Shown piece after piece: positions 38,648 to 46,635 of a DNA stretch of 64,000 nt. Made by a program: the position numbers and the translations under genes. Location of the stretch: assembly GCF_022024175.1 (NCBI RefSeq), contig NZ_CP091794.1, positions 2,852,001 through 2,916,000 of the forward strand. The letters run 5' to 3'. Under the pieces are notes generated by a model, which worked only from the letters and a program-made list of their open reading frames with translations, was not told the DNA's origin and ran no database searches. Each line of letters opens with the position of its first letter. Position 1 is the first letter of the stretch. This stretch comes from Prevotella communis (lineage in GTDB: Bacteria; Bacteroidota; Bacteroidia; Bacteroidales; Bacteroidaceae).

Positions 38648-39387
38648 TACTGACCATAGCCGGTAGCGACCCCTCGGGCGGTGCTGGCATCCAACAAGAC
38701 CTCAAGGTCATCACGGCCCATGGCTGCTATGGTGCCACCGTTATCACTGCCCTCACCTCGCAAAACACGCTGGGTGTGCAGTCGTCCATGTCTGTTCCAC
38801 CCGACGTCGTAGCCTCACAGTTACACGCCGTCCTCAGCGACCTTCACCTCTCAGCCATCAAGATTGGCATGATACCCGATAAGGCCGTAGCTCAGGTCAT
38901 AGTTGAAGCATTAAAAGAGGTTCAAGTGCCCATTATCTACGACCCCGTGATGATCTCCACCAGTGGCTATCAGCTCATGTCGTCCGATGCCATCAACTAT
39001 ATCGCAGAGCAGCTATTCCCCCTCTGCACACTCGTCACCCCCAATCTTCCCGAGGCCGAGCGACTGAAAGAGCAATTGGAACATCCCTGCACCGCTTTTC
39101 TGGTGAAGGGTGGCCATGCCCAGTCCACGCTGATGACAGACCGTCTCATAATGTCCGATGGCACCGTCAGCGAGTTCACCACAGAGAAGATTGCCAGCCG
39201 CAACCTCCACGGCACCGGTTGCACCCTGTCATCTGCCATAGCATCAAATATGGCCCTGGGCAACTCATTACCCAAGGCCATATCTCAAGCAAAGGATTTC
39301 ATCACAGCAGCCATCCGCCGTTCTGCCGACATTTCCATCGGTCACGGCAACGGACCGTTGCACCCTTTCCTCATTAAATCGGTGTGA
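38638..39387 (+). CDS. thiD: HMP / HMP-phosphate kinase ThiD, 249 aa
   Basis: This ribokinase-fold enzyme phosphorylates HMP and HMP phosphate. The motif GSDPSGGAGIQQDLKVI is at about residue 8, then GCYGATVITALTSQNT, IYDPVMISTSG, VTPNLPEAERL, FLVKGGHA and NLHGTGCTLSSAIASNMALG. It overlaps the preceding gene by 10 bp and is the last gene of the operon. Its 3' end overlaps the convergent DUF4886 gene by 14 bp. Confidence 0.96.
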   Translation: MEIVLTIAGSDPSGGAGIQQDLKVITAHGCYGATVITALTSQNTLGVQSSMSVPPDVVASQLHAVLSDLHLSAIKIGMIPDKAVAQVIVEALKEVQVPIIYDPVMISTSGYQLMSSDAINYIAEQLFPLCTLVTPNLPEAERLKEQLEHPCTAFLVKGGHAQSTLMTDRLIMSDGTVSEFTTEKIASRNLHGTGCTLSSAIASNMALGNSLPKAISQAKDFITAAIRRSADISIGHGNGPLHPFLIKSV

Positions 39388-40240
39388 CAGTCATGGGCGT
39401 GAGCACTGCAGCATGCGCTGCCTTCTGGGCAATTACAGCCAGTCCTTTTGCCAGTCCCTTCGGACGCGTCTTCATGCCCACGCAACTCTTTCCCGTGAGT
39501 TTCTCAAACCAAGTACAAGCAGCAATATAGCGTCCCATCGTCAGGTTCAGATGGTAACCGTCGCGTGTCAGGTCACGATTCACGATATTATCCTTTGTGC
39601 TTGCCGTGGCAAGCACCGTGGTTCTTGCGTTCTGTATGGCAGTGCCCGTAGGAATATAAAACTGCAGGTCATACTGATGGTTACGCATCATCTTCTCTAC
39701 AGCAGCAGTGATGCTGGAATACATCACGAATTGGTTATAGTTATACTTCGCAAAACCCTTATGTTCAGAGTCTTCTGCATAGGCCCACGTCTGCTGGAAA
39801 CCCAGTCGGACAGAGTCCACCGCCAGCGCTTTCACATAGCCTATCATCAGACTTAGTCCCGGCTCATAACTCTCCAGGCGACCAGCATCCTGACTCACCT
39901 GTTGCAGGGTAATCACATCCCATGGCTCATCAGTGATAATATCCCGTAGCGTATATTTTCCCCGGTTCACCTTCTTGCCGTCGGTCACCTTACGATATTC
40001 CGTGTTCACCGCCAGCGAACGGGCATCATTCCAATGCCCTATCAGGCTCCATCCCCCTCTATAGGCATTACCTATGATAAAGGTCACGCCGGCCTCCTTA
40101 CCCAAGTCCCACAGATACTGCTCCACAGCATCCTCAGAGAATGAATTACCAATGGCCAGCACTCTCAGCGTATCCTTTACCTGCGCGCTCGCGGCCTCAA
40201 CAATCAACGATAAAAGTAAAAATAAATATAGCCTTTTCAT
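39374..40240 (-). CDS. DUF4886 (SGNH-like) exported protein, 288 aa
   Basis: The signal peptide (MKRLYLFLLLSLIVEAASAQ) is followed by VLAIGNSFSEDAVEQYLWDL, the GNSFS block typical of DUF4886, a Bacteroidota family related to SGNH hydrolases. Near the C-terminus is TRDGYHLNLTMGRYIAA, which would supply the Asp-x-x-His pair. A carbohydrate or ester hydrolase activity is possible but unproven. It overlaps the end of thiD tail-to-tail. Confidence 0.82.
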   Translation of the reverse strand: MKRLYLFLLLSLIVEAASAQVKDTLRVLAIGNSFSEDAVEQYLWDLGKEAGVTFIIGNAYRGGWSLIGHWNDARSLAVNTEYRKVTDGKKVNRGKYTLRDIITDEPWDVITLQQVSQDAGRLESYEPGLSLMIGYVKALAVDSVRLGFQQTWAYAEDSEHKGFAKYNYNQFVMYSSITAAVEKMMRNHQYDLQFYIPTGTAIQNARTTVLATASTKDNIVNRDLTRDGYHLNLTMGRYIAACTWFEKLTGKSCVGMKTRPKGLAKGLAVIAQKAAHAAVLTPMTVTPI

Positions 40241-40272
40241 GTCTTTTCTTTATCCTTTTTCAAACAACGCTG

Positions 40273-40280
40273 CAAAGGTA
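40273..40280 (-). promoter_or_regulatory. -7 box for the DUF4886 gene
   Basis: Minus-strand TACCTTTG, 32 bp upstream of ATG 40240. Confidence 0.55.
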
Positions 40281-40334
40281 CTCCAAATTTTCGATTAAGC
40301 GAAGACTTTTCCAAAGGAATTCATGATAATCATA

Positions 40335-40375
40335 GAAAAAACTCGCCGAGCCCATCCTTTTGGATGTCTCGGCGA
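40335..40375 (-). terminator. Intrinsic terminator after the DUF6169 gene
   Basis: On the minus strand TCGCCGAG, then an inner CATCC-GGATG hairpin, then CTCGGCGAG and a run of T. It lies 33 bp downstream of the DUF6169 stop. Confidence 0.8.
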
Positions 40376-40408
40376 ATATTATAAAGGGGAATGTCGTCGG
40401 GGAAAGCG

Positions 40409-40903
40409 CTATGGCTTGTTAGCGCGGAACATTGCAATTTCAGAATCGAATCGTTCTATGATGTCCTCCAGATAGGGATGGCTACGCGGCACGATGATGG
40501 CGATAAAATTCTCCATACCCTCGTCTATTACCATTTCGGTCTTGATGTAAAACAGTTTGCTCTGCTCGGCTCCCATAAACCATCGCAGGAACAGACGGTT
40601 GCGCTGTGCCTGTTGGTCGTTGGCACTATCGCACATATAGAGCATGATGTCGGGGTTGGCACGGAAGAACTCCACGATGATACGTATCACCGTCTCGCGT
40701 ACCTTCGGGTCGCTGGGCGAGGCCTTACCGCTGCGATTCATAAGATCGAACCAATAGGCGGGTATCGGGTCGAAGAAAGACTCCTGCTTAAAACTCACGG
40801 CATAAACAATGTCGTGGTCTGTGCGGAAGATGTATTCGCCGTCGTCCAGTTTCACCGGATAGGGGCTGTCGTAGAACAGATGCTGTGGATCAAGTTCCTT
40901 CAT
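40409..40903 (-). CDS. DUF6169 family protein, 164 aa
   Basis: This soluble protein has no signal peptide. The pattern YIFRTDHDIVYAVSFKQESFF near the N-terminus, then DPKVRETVIRIIVEFFRANPD, YMCDSANDQQAQRNRLF and the final PRSHPYLEDIIERF match my recollection of DUF6169, a Bacteroidota family of unknown function. Its start overlaps the stop of the 58-aa ORF upstream (ATGA), so the pair is probably translationally coupled. A toxin-antitoxin or effector-partner relation is possible but unproven. Confidence 0.7.
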   Translation of the reverse strand: MKELDPQHLFYDSPYPVKLDDGEYIFRTDHDIVYAVSFKQESFFDPIPAYWFDLMNRSGKASPSDPKVRETVIRIIVEFFRANPDIMLYMCDSANDQQAQRNRLFLRWFMGAEQSKLFYIKTEMVIDEGMENFIAIIVPRSHPYLEDIIERFDSEIAMFRANKP

Positions 40904-41076
40904 ACCGTCTCTATCTTGAAGAAGGGGTCTGACTTGGCACGTTTAATCTGCTCTTCCATTTCCGTCAACTTGACGTCCATACGAGCTCGCCACTCTTTCT
41001 TGTACTCACGATAAGCCCTGATGGAATCGATAAACGTTCCGGGCTTGGATGTGAACTGTAATTTCTTTGCTTCCAT
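40900..41076 (-). CDS. 58-aa basic/charged protein coupled to DUF6169
   Basis: This short gene starts at ATG 41076 and encodes 58 residues: MEAKKLQFTSKPGTFIDSI at the start, then a strongly charged helix (YREYKKEWRARM, LTEMEEQIKRAKSDPFF). It has no membrane segment. Support comes from a promoter at 41102-41135 placed 26 bp upstream and the 4-bp ATGA overlap with the DUF6169 gene. I recognise no family. Confidence 0.7.
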   Translation of the reverse strand: MEAKKLQFTSKPGTFIDSIRAYREYKKEWRARMDVKLTEMEEQIKRAKSDPFFKIETV

Positions 41077-41101
41077 GATTGATTCTTTTTATTTCTGCGT
41101 G

Positions 41102-41135
41102 CAAATATACAACTTTTTCCCGATAATAACTCAAA
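41102..41135 (-). promoter_or_regulatory. Promoter of the 58-aa ORF/DUF6169 pair
   Basis: On the minus strand TTTG (41132-41135), 22 bp, then TATATTTG (41102-41109). Confidence 0.65.
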
Positions 41136-41149
41136 AGATAACTCTTTTT

Positions 41150-42283
41150 TTATTCTAAGGAGTCTGGGAGGGAAGGAGTGGCGGCGCTGGCGCCGACAGA
41201 AAAACTCCCAGCCTCCTTATACATCCAGTTGGTGACACTGAAGCCCGTATACTGCTTGAAGGCCAGACTGAAGGTGCTGTAGCTGCGGTAGCCGCTGCGC
41301 CCGGCCAGGAGTTTGGCAGAGACGGGACGACCGGCAGAGACGGCCTCGCGATAGAGCCCGATGAAATGATTGATGCGGAGCTCGTTGATATAGGTGTTGT
41401 AAGTGGTCTTTTTGCGAGAGAAATACTGACTGAGGTAGAAGCGGTTGATGCCCAGCGCCTGCGCCAACTGACTGACGGTGAGGTCGTGCTGCAGGAAGAG
41501 CTGCTTGGCTTCGCAATGCTGGCGCAACAGGCAATCAATATCATCGGGCACGGGACCGGCAATCTCTTCGCTGAGCACGATCTGCGAGATGCTCAGGTCC
41601 TGCAGCGTCTCCACGCGCCACAGCAGATAGACAATAAGCACCAGGGCGCACACCTGGACGAGGAATTCGTAGTCCATGCCCCCGTCGCCGCAGGCGTAGA
41701 TACCAAGCATCAGCATCACCACCGCCAGCACCACGAAGCTCTGCCACACCTCCTTGTGCTCCAGGTCGGCAAAGTTGTCGCGCAGCCAGTGGCCATACTG
41801 ATACACGGCGCGCACCATATATACCATCAGTCCGATGCCCACCAGCAGCAGATAGCCACGCATCCACGGCAGCAGGTCGTAGCTGCGCATGCCCACGCTC
41901 ACCGCCATCATGATGACCAGCGGCGCCACGGCCACCCACACCGGCCAGAGCGGTCGGCGCCTGTCCTGCAGCATGCAGAGCAGCACCACGATGGCCACGG
42001 GAATCGTCAGCAGACAGTCGAGCAGTCCGCCGATGAGCATCCACAGCGTGGCCGTTTCATTATCGGCAGTCATGCTCGCCGGCAGGTACCACAGATGCCC
42101 CGCCGCCACGATGCCGAAAAACGCCGCCGTCCACAGGCGCAGCCTGTCGGGCGTCTTTACGCGCCGCTCAAACGCGTTGCCCTGCCTCAGCAAGAGGTAC
42201 AGGCAAGCGATGAATGCCGTCGCTGTTCCAGCAGCGTAGAGCATCAAAAGCAGCATGACGCCGAGCGATAATTGTCCGAACAT
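41150..42283 (-). CDS. Membrane-anchored AraC-type transcriptional regulator, 377 aa
   Basis: ATG 42283 is chosen; the longer frame to 42451 runs through the promoter region. About six or seven membrane helices fill residues 1-225 (GVMLLLMLYAAGTATAFIACLYLLL, LLVGIGLMVYMVRAVY, FVVLAVVMLMLGIYACG). An AraC-type helix-turn-helix follows at about 270-360 (LTVSQLAQALGINRFYLSQYFSRKK, then AKLLAGRSGYRSYSTFSLAFKQYTGFSVTNW). This architecture suggests a regulator sensing a signal at the membrane. It is divergent from the small membrane protein at 42587 and upstream of the secreted-protein array, which it might control. Confidence 0.85.
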   Translation of the reverse strand: MFGQLSLGVMLLLMLYAAGTATAFIACLYLLLRQGNAFERRVKTPDRLRLWTAAFFGIVAAGHLWYLPASMTADNETATLWMLIGGLLDCLLTIPVAIVVLLCMLQDRRRPLWPVWVAVAPLVIMMAVSVGMRSYDLLPWMRGYLLLVGIGLMVYMVRAVYQYGHWLRDNFADLEHKEVWQSFVVLAVVMLMLGIYACGDGGMDYEFLVQVCALVLIVYLLWRVETLQDLSISQIVLSEEIAGPVPDDIDCLLRQHCEAKQLFLQHDLTVSQLAQALGINRFYLSQYFSRKKTTYNTYINELRINHFIGLYREAVSAGRPVSAKLLAGRSGYRSYSTFSLAFKQYTGFSVTNWMYKEAGSFSVGASAATPSLPDSLE

Positions 42284-42310
42284 GATTGTTTTCAGGTTTA
42301 TATTTGCATG

Positions 42311-42318
42311 CAAAGATA
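42311..42318 (-). promoter_or_regulatory. -7 box for the AraC-type regulator gene
   Basis: Minus-strand TATCTTTG, 27 bp upstream of ATG 42283. The rest of the 42284-42586 interval holds only this and the divergent promoter at 42517. Confidence 0.55.
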
Positions 42319-42516
42319 ACGTTTTTTTCTGAAACATTGTGATAAATGGCGAAAAAAAACGTTTTTTCCTCCCCAAAACCACCGCCACGCTGTTTCGTAT
42401 TTGTCTCATTCCCATCCCCGCGGGCTTTTGTTTTCGTCTCATTTGGGGCATGGACTTTCAAAATATGCAAAAACAGTTTCAAAATCTGCAAAATCTTCGT
42501 CGGCGGACGAAAAACT

Positions 42517-42548
42517 ATTGCAGGTTTCGCAGATTTTTATTATCTTTG
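42517..42548 (+). promoter_or_regulatory. Promoter of the small membrane protein gene
   Basis: ATTG (42517-42520), 20 bp, then TATCTTTG (42541-42548), 38 bp upstream of ATG 42587. Confidence 0.65.
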
Positions 42549-42586
42549 CCAACAGAACATAATTCTTACCCGACATCTATAACCTA

Positions 42587-42805
42587 ATGAGCATAACAAA
42601 CATTATGATCTTTACACTCGTAGGGGTGGTGGCGCTGCTCACCATCCTCTGCTGCTGTTTATTTTACGCCCTCAGCAGACGCGACGAACGGCTGGACCGG
42701 CTCTCCGACGAGAACCGCGACCTGAAGGACGTGATCGAGGACATGGAGAGTGATATGAAGGGCCTCACCGCCGCCCCCTCTCAGGAAAGAGAGGGGAGTA
42801 GATAG
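42587..42805 (+). CDS. Small single-pass membrane protein with coiled coil, 72 aa
   Basis: It has one membrane helix at about residues 5-28 (IMIFTLVGVVALLTILCCCLFYAL) and then a charged coiled-coil-like helix (RRDERLDRLSDENRDLKDVIEDM). I recognise no family. A good promoter lies upstream, and it is followed after 123 bp by the secreted-protein array. Confidence 0.65.
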   Translation: MSITNIMIFTLVGVVALLTILCCCLFYALSRRDERLDRLSDENRDLKDVIEDMESDMKGLTAAPSQEREGSR

Positions 42806-42928
42806 AAACGAACAGGGAGCACGCGGATGAGACGGAGAGGAAGATGAATCCGAATAATCCGTGGGCGAGACAAAAAGAAAATATATATATAATTCACTTA
42901 ATTATTAACATTTTTAAAACTTAAAGTT

Positions 42929-44506
42929 ATGAGAAAAAACAAATTATTACTTCTGCTCGCGCTGCTCTTGACGGCGGCGACGGGCGCAAGAGCTGCCTGG
43001 ACGGGAGGAACCTACACCGCCACAGCTAATGAAAACCTCGGTGCGATTACCGTCAACGGCGACGCCACGCTGACCATCAACTCAGACGTGACCGTCACCA
43101 TCACCGGCGGCATCAACGTCGCCAGCGGCACACTCACCGTCACAGGCCCCGGCACGCTCGTGGTCACCGGCGCGAAAGGAAACAACGGCGCCAGCGCTTG
43201 GGAAGGCGGCAACGGCAGCAACGGCGGTGTAGCCATCAGTGGCAACATCATCGTACAGGGTGGCGCTACCGTGACTGCCACCGGCGGCACCGGCGGCACC
43301 GGCGGCACCGGTACATTTGTAGCCGGCACCGGCGGCAACGGCGGTGTAGCCTTCGCAGGCACACTGACCTACAAGAGCGGCACTGTGACTGCAAACGGCG
43401 GTTCAGCCGGCAGCGGCGGCTATATCGATGACGAGGAAGAATATGCCTCCAGCGGCTCTGCTGGAAAAGCCTTTGCCAACGACGTGGACTTCACCCAGAC
43501 GACCGGGTACAGCGTGACGAACGGCACCAGTACAATCGGAAGTGTCTTAAACCAGACAAAGGTCGTCATCTCCGGGGGCACTGACCCCGCCGCCGCCACC
43601 ACCTACACCGTCACGATGAAGGACGGCGTGAAGGATGCCGACAAGTGGACGGTGAAGGTTGGCGAGGGCTAGGCCCAGGCGCTGCCCATCGGCGGACTGA
43701 AGGGCGACGGCTCGGAGACCGTGACGCTGCAGTACAACGGACGACTGAAGGTGAAGGGCGTGAAGGCTACAAGCGAGGCTGCACCGGCGGCGGCGAAGGA
43801 ACCGGCTACGGTGACGACGGCGCCGACGGGTGCGGCGGTTGTTGGCGTTGGCAAGACGACGGCGCTGGTTAGCGGTGGCGTGGCCGACGGCGGCACGCTG
43901 ATGTATGCAGTGACCACGACGAACACGAAGCCTGCCTCGACGGATGGCTTCAGCGACGCGGTGCCCACGGCTGAGACCATCACCGCCAGTGGCACGGTAT
44001 ATGTTTGGTATTACGTGAAGGCCGACGACGGCACGCACAGCGACAGCGAGATTGCGGCTACGGCCATTGAGGTTCCCGTGGCCGACATCGTATGGGACGC
44101 TTCGAACGTCAAAGAACTTGATGTCTTCGGCAATCATGAACCCTGTACGATTGATGGCGTCACGCTGAGTGGTAATGCCGAAGAGGTTTATGCCAGGTGG
44201 TCTGGTTACGGAAATCCGGAAAAGGATGGCATCAGTTTCGAAACGATGGAATCAGGCGGCTTTACCTTCAAGGCACCGAACAGCAAGAAGTTCACAAAGA
44301 TTGAGATGACGCTCACTGGCCCTGCTGGTTGGGATTATGCAAGTCTCGGCACTGGATGGTTGTATAGTGATGATCCTATGACAGAAATATTTAAAGTCAC
44401 GTGGAAGGGCAGTGCCGCCTCGACGGTTGATCTGCTGAAGGATGCTGGTAATTTCAACGGCGAAAGGGTGAAAAGCATCGTGTTCTACCTGTCGGATGCA
44501 GAGTAA
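42929..44506 (+). pseudogene. Secreted Gly-rich modular protein interrupted by an in-frame TAG, array gene 1
   Basis: The frame runs 525 codons from ATG 42929 to the stop at 44504-44506 but has a TAG at 43670-43672. Both halves are in the same frame with no shift, and the second half continues the expected module sequence. The signal peptide (LLTAATGARA) is followed by a repetitive Gly/Thr/Val-rich beta-solenoid-like region (TGGTGGTGGTG, about residues 60-190), then the shared GTLMYAV...VPTAE...VYVWYYV module and a C-terminal beta domain. It may be a nonsense-mutated gene, or suppressed by readthrough, or a sequencing error. Confidence 0.75.
43670..43672 (+). other. In-frame amber codon (TAG) splitting array gene 1
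   Basis: The sequence reads GTT GGC GAG GGC TAG GCC CAG GCG CTG. Coding continues in frame on both sides with the same base composition and module order as the paralogues. Confidence 0.85.
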
Positions 44507-44539
44507 CCCCCTCGCGCGCGTATATATATATAATGTATA

Positions 44540-44590
44540 GTATTCAAGGAGACGAGAAAACGAGGAGACAGGAATACAAGAATTCAAGTA
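44540..44590. repeat. GAGACGAG / CAAGAATTCAAG word repeat
   Basis: A short low-complexity stretch of related words (ATTCAAGGAGACGAG, AACGAGGAGACAGG, ATACAAGAATTCAAG) lies between array gene 1 and the 42-bp array. Confidence 0.6.
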
Positions 44591-44613
44591 AATGACGATG
44601 GAGACGATGATGA

Positions 44614-44880
44614 GCTTTGCAGTCGATACAGAGCACGCCCGGAGGCAAAAAAGTGGCTTTGTAGTCAATACAGAGCACGTTTCGGGGCAAAAAAGGGGCT
44701 TTGTAGTCTATACAGAGCACTCCCGGAGGCAAAAAAGTGGCTTTGCAGTCACTACAGAGCACTCCCAGAGGTAAAAAGTGGCTTTGTTGTCACTACAGAG
44801 CACTCCCGGAGGCAAAAAACACGCTTTGTAGTCACTACAGAGCACTCCCAGGGGAAAAAAACTCCATTTGTAGTCAATAC
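44614..44880 (+). repeat. 42-bp palindromic tandem array, six units and a partial seventh
   Basis: Units start GCTTTG at 44614, 44656, 44698, 44740, 44781 and 44823 (period 42, once 41), with a decayed seventh near 44864. In units 5-6 the first 21 bp form an imperfect palindrome GCTTTGTAGTCACTACAGAGC, followed by a smaller one (CTCCCGGAG) and an A-run. Unit conservation is high in the palindrome. There are no unique spacers, so it is not CRISPR. The rest of 44507-44937 contains only short word repeats and the leader of the next gene. Confidence 0.95.
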
Positions 44881-44937
44881 AATCGATATTTAGAGTGAAT
44901 AGAATCAAGAACAAAGAAACATTAAAACATTAAGATT

Positions 44938-46506
44938 ATGATACAAATTAAAAAAACTATACTGACGCTCGCACTGCTAATCACGGCGGCGACGGGCGCG
45001 TGGGCAGAAGGTTATTATAATATTAATATAAATTTCGATCCTGTTTATAAACCTGAGTTTACATTCTTTATGTGTAATGTTATGGGACCCGATATGCCTA
45101 GTGGTACGCTCTACCTATCCGTCGATGGTGTGTCAAAGGGCAGTTTCGATGTTGATAATGGAATGTGTTCTCGTCAAATTTCCCCCGCTTTAGATGCGGG
45201 AGATCATACTTGGTATGCCGAGTTTATTCCTGAGGGTGGCGGTGAAAAGAGTACTGGACAGAGAAGTTTTACAATAGATCAGGACTTTGCCTATGTTTAT
45301 ATTGATGATCCTGAACAATCTTCAATTGAAATGGGCGTTGGTGAAAGTAGGAATTTTAGGGGTCATGTAGATGGTCCTGAATCAAGTGAGGTAAATATTT
45401 CATCAAGTAATGATAATGTTGCTAAATTTAGGGCTTCATCCAGTTACTCTTATGGATTTGAGGGCTATATTGATGCTGTTGGTGCAGGCACTGCCACAAT
45501 TACAGTTTCATTTGCAGGCAATAAAAATTACAAGGCTGCCCAAAGTAAAACACTCACTGTTACAGTCTTAGCCCCCGCCGCCTCCGGCCCCGAGGTCGCC
45601 TGGAACAAGACGGCGAAGACCGGCACGTTCACCATGCCCGGCGGCAACGTGACACTGGAGCCCGAGTACTACCCGCAGGCCGCGCTCACCGCAGCCCCCA
45701 CCGCCATCAATAACGTGCCCGCCACCACCGACGGCGCCATCGTCAAAGCCGGCACCGTGAAGAACATCGGCGAGACCGCGAACGCCCAGGGCACCGTGAT
45801 GTACTACGTCAGCCAGACCGCCCTCGACGACGACGCCCTGCTGGCCCTCGCCGCCGACCAGTGGACTGCCGACGTGCCCACCGCCGAGAGCCTCGCCCAG
45901 GGCCAGGCCTACGTCTACTACTACGTGCGCGGCAACGACAGCGACACCGACGCTGAGAACTTCAGCGACGGCGACATCCTCGCCGCCAACGCCCTCACCG
46001 TCACCATCGCCGCCGAGCCCACCTACGCCGTCACCTTCGCCGAGGGCGTCAACCCCGAGCCTCCCGCCCAGCCTGAGTGGACCGCCAGCCCCGCCACCGG
46101 CGTGAAGAAGGGCGAGACCGTCACCGTCACCTACACCGGCTCGAAGAAAGTCATCGGCGTGAAGGCGGAGAAGAAGGCGAAGGCCTCGGCTGGCCCCGTC
46201 ACCGTAACGTGGAACAACGATGATATAACCGGCAGTGATAATTCTTTCACCAAGGACGGTGTCACTATAACTGCCGGCGATATAGACTTCGATGAAAAGG
46301 ATTTCAAAGGAGGCGGAACATTTACCACCACCCTCGGCAACTTCACCAAGATTGAAGTGACTACATCGCGTTGGCAAGCATCAGGCGAAGGCTGGTCGGG
46401 CAGCACCTGGACCGGCAATGCCTCCAGCGTATCGTTCAGCGGCGAAATTATGGATCGTGGCGAGGGCACTGTCAAGTTTGTGTTCACCATTGAGCCGACG
46501 AACTGA
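44938..46506 (+). CDS. Secreted modular Ig-like protein, array gene 2, 522 aa
   Basis: The signal peptide ends TAATGAWAEG. A beta-sandwich N-terminal domain of about 110 residues is followed by a BIG-type Ig-like domain (FRGHVDGPESSEVNISSSN, then GAGTATITVSFAG, about 125-210), then shared modules: KTGTFTMPGGNVTLEPEYY, GTVMYYV...VPTAE...VYYYVRGND and KKVIGVKAEKK, and a unique C-terminal beta domain. No T9SS tail or lectin-like end is seen. AT-rich codons in the first 200 residues contrast with GC-rich codons after it, as if two DNA sources were joined near 45570. Confidence 0.7.
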   Translation: MIQIKKTILTLALLITAATGAWAEGYYNININFDPVYKPEFTFFMCNVMGPDMPSGTLYLSVDGVSKGSFDVDNGMCSRQISPALDAGDHTWYAEFIPEGGGEKSTGQRSFTIDQDFAYVYIDDPEQSSIEMGVGESRNFRGHVDGPESSEVNISSSNDNVAKFRASSSYSYGFEGYIDAVGAGTATITVSFAGNKNYKAAQSKTLTVTVLAPAASGPEVAWNKTAKTGTFTMPGGNVTLEPEYYPQAALTAAPTAINNVPATTDGAIVKAGTVKNIGETANAQGTVMYYVSQTALDDDALLALAADQWTADVPTAESLAQGQAYVYYYVRGNDSDTDAENFSDGDILAANALTVTIAAEPTYAVTFAEGVNPEPPAQPEWTASPATGVKKGETVTVTYTGSKKVIGVKAEKKAKASAGPVTVTWNNDDITGSDNSFTKDGVTITAGDIDFDEKDFKGGGTFTTTLGNFTKIEVTTSRWQASGEGWSGSTWTGNASSVSFSGEIMDRGEGTVKFVFTIEPTN

Positions 46507-46511
46507 CCGCC

Positions 46512-46635
46512 CCCCTCTCGCGCGTATATAATATAAAAGGTATAAACAACATAAAGAAATACAATATATGAAAACAATATCAAGATATATAATGACGCTC
46601 GCGCTGCTACTCACGGCAGTCACGGGCGCGTGGGC
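46512..46635 (+). repeat. Shared leader cassette, copy A
   Basis: About 124 bp runs from CCCCTCTCGCGCG through the AT-rich leader and signal peptide to GGCGCGTGGGC. It is nearly identical to the copies at 48125 and 50017. It starts a few bases after the stop of array gene 2 and includes the first 23 codons of array gene 3. Confidence 0.95.

Noticed and set aside
44544..44762. Minus-strand open frame across the 42-bp array (CIDYKATFLPPGVL repeats)
   Set aside because: The 42-bp period is a multiple of three, so both strands stay open by chance; no start signals or conservation support coding.
44614..44880. CRISPR array
   Set aside because: Units are contiguous copies without distinct spacers, and no cas genes are present.
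45568..46377. Minus-strand 269-aa open frame within array gene 2
   Set aside because: Produced by GC-rich codons on the coding strand; Gly/Val/Asp-rich without domains.
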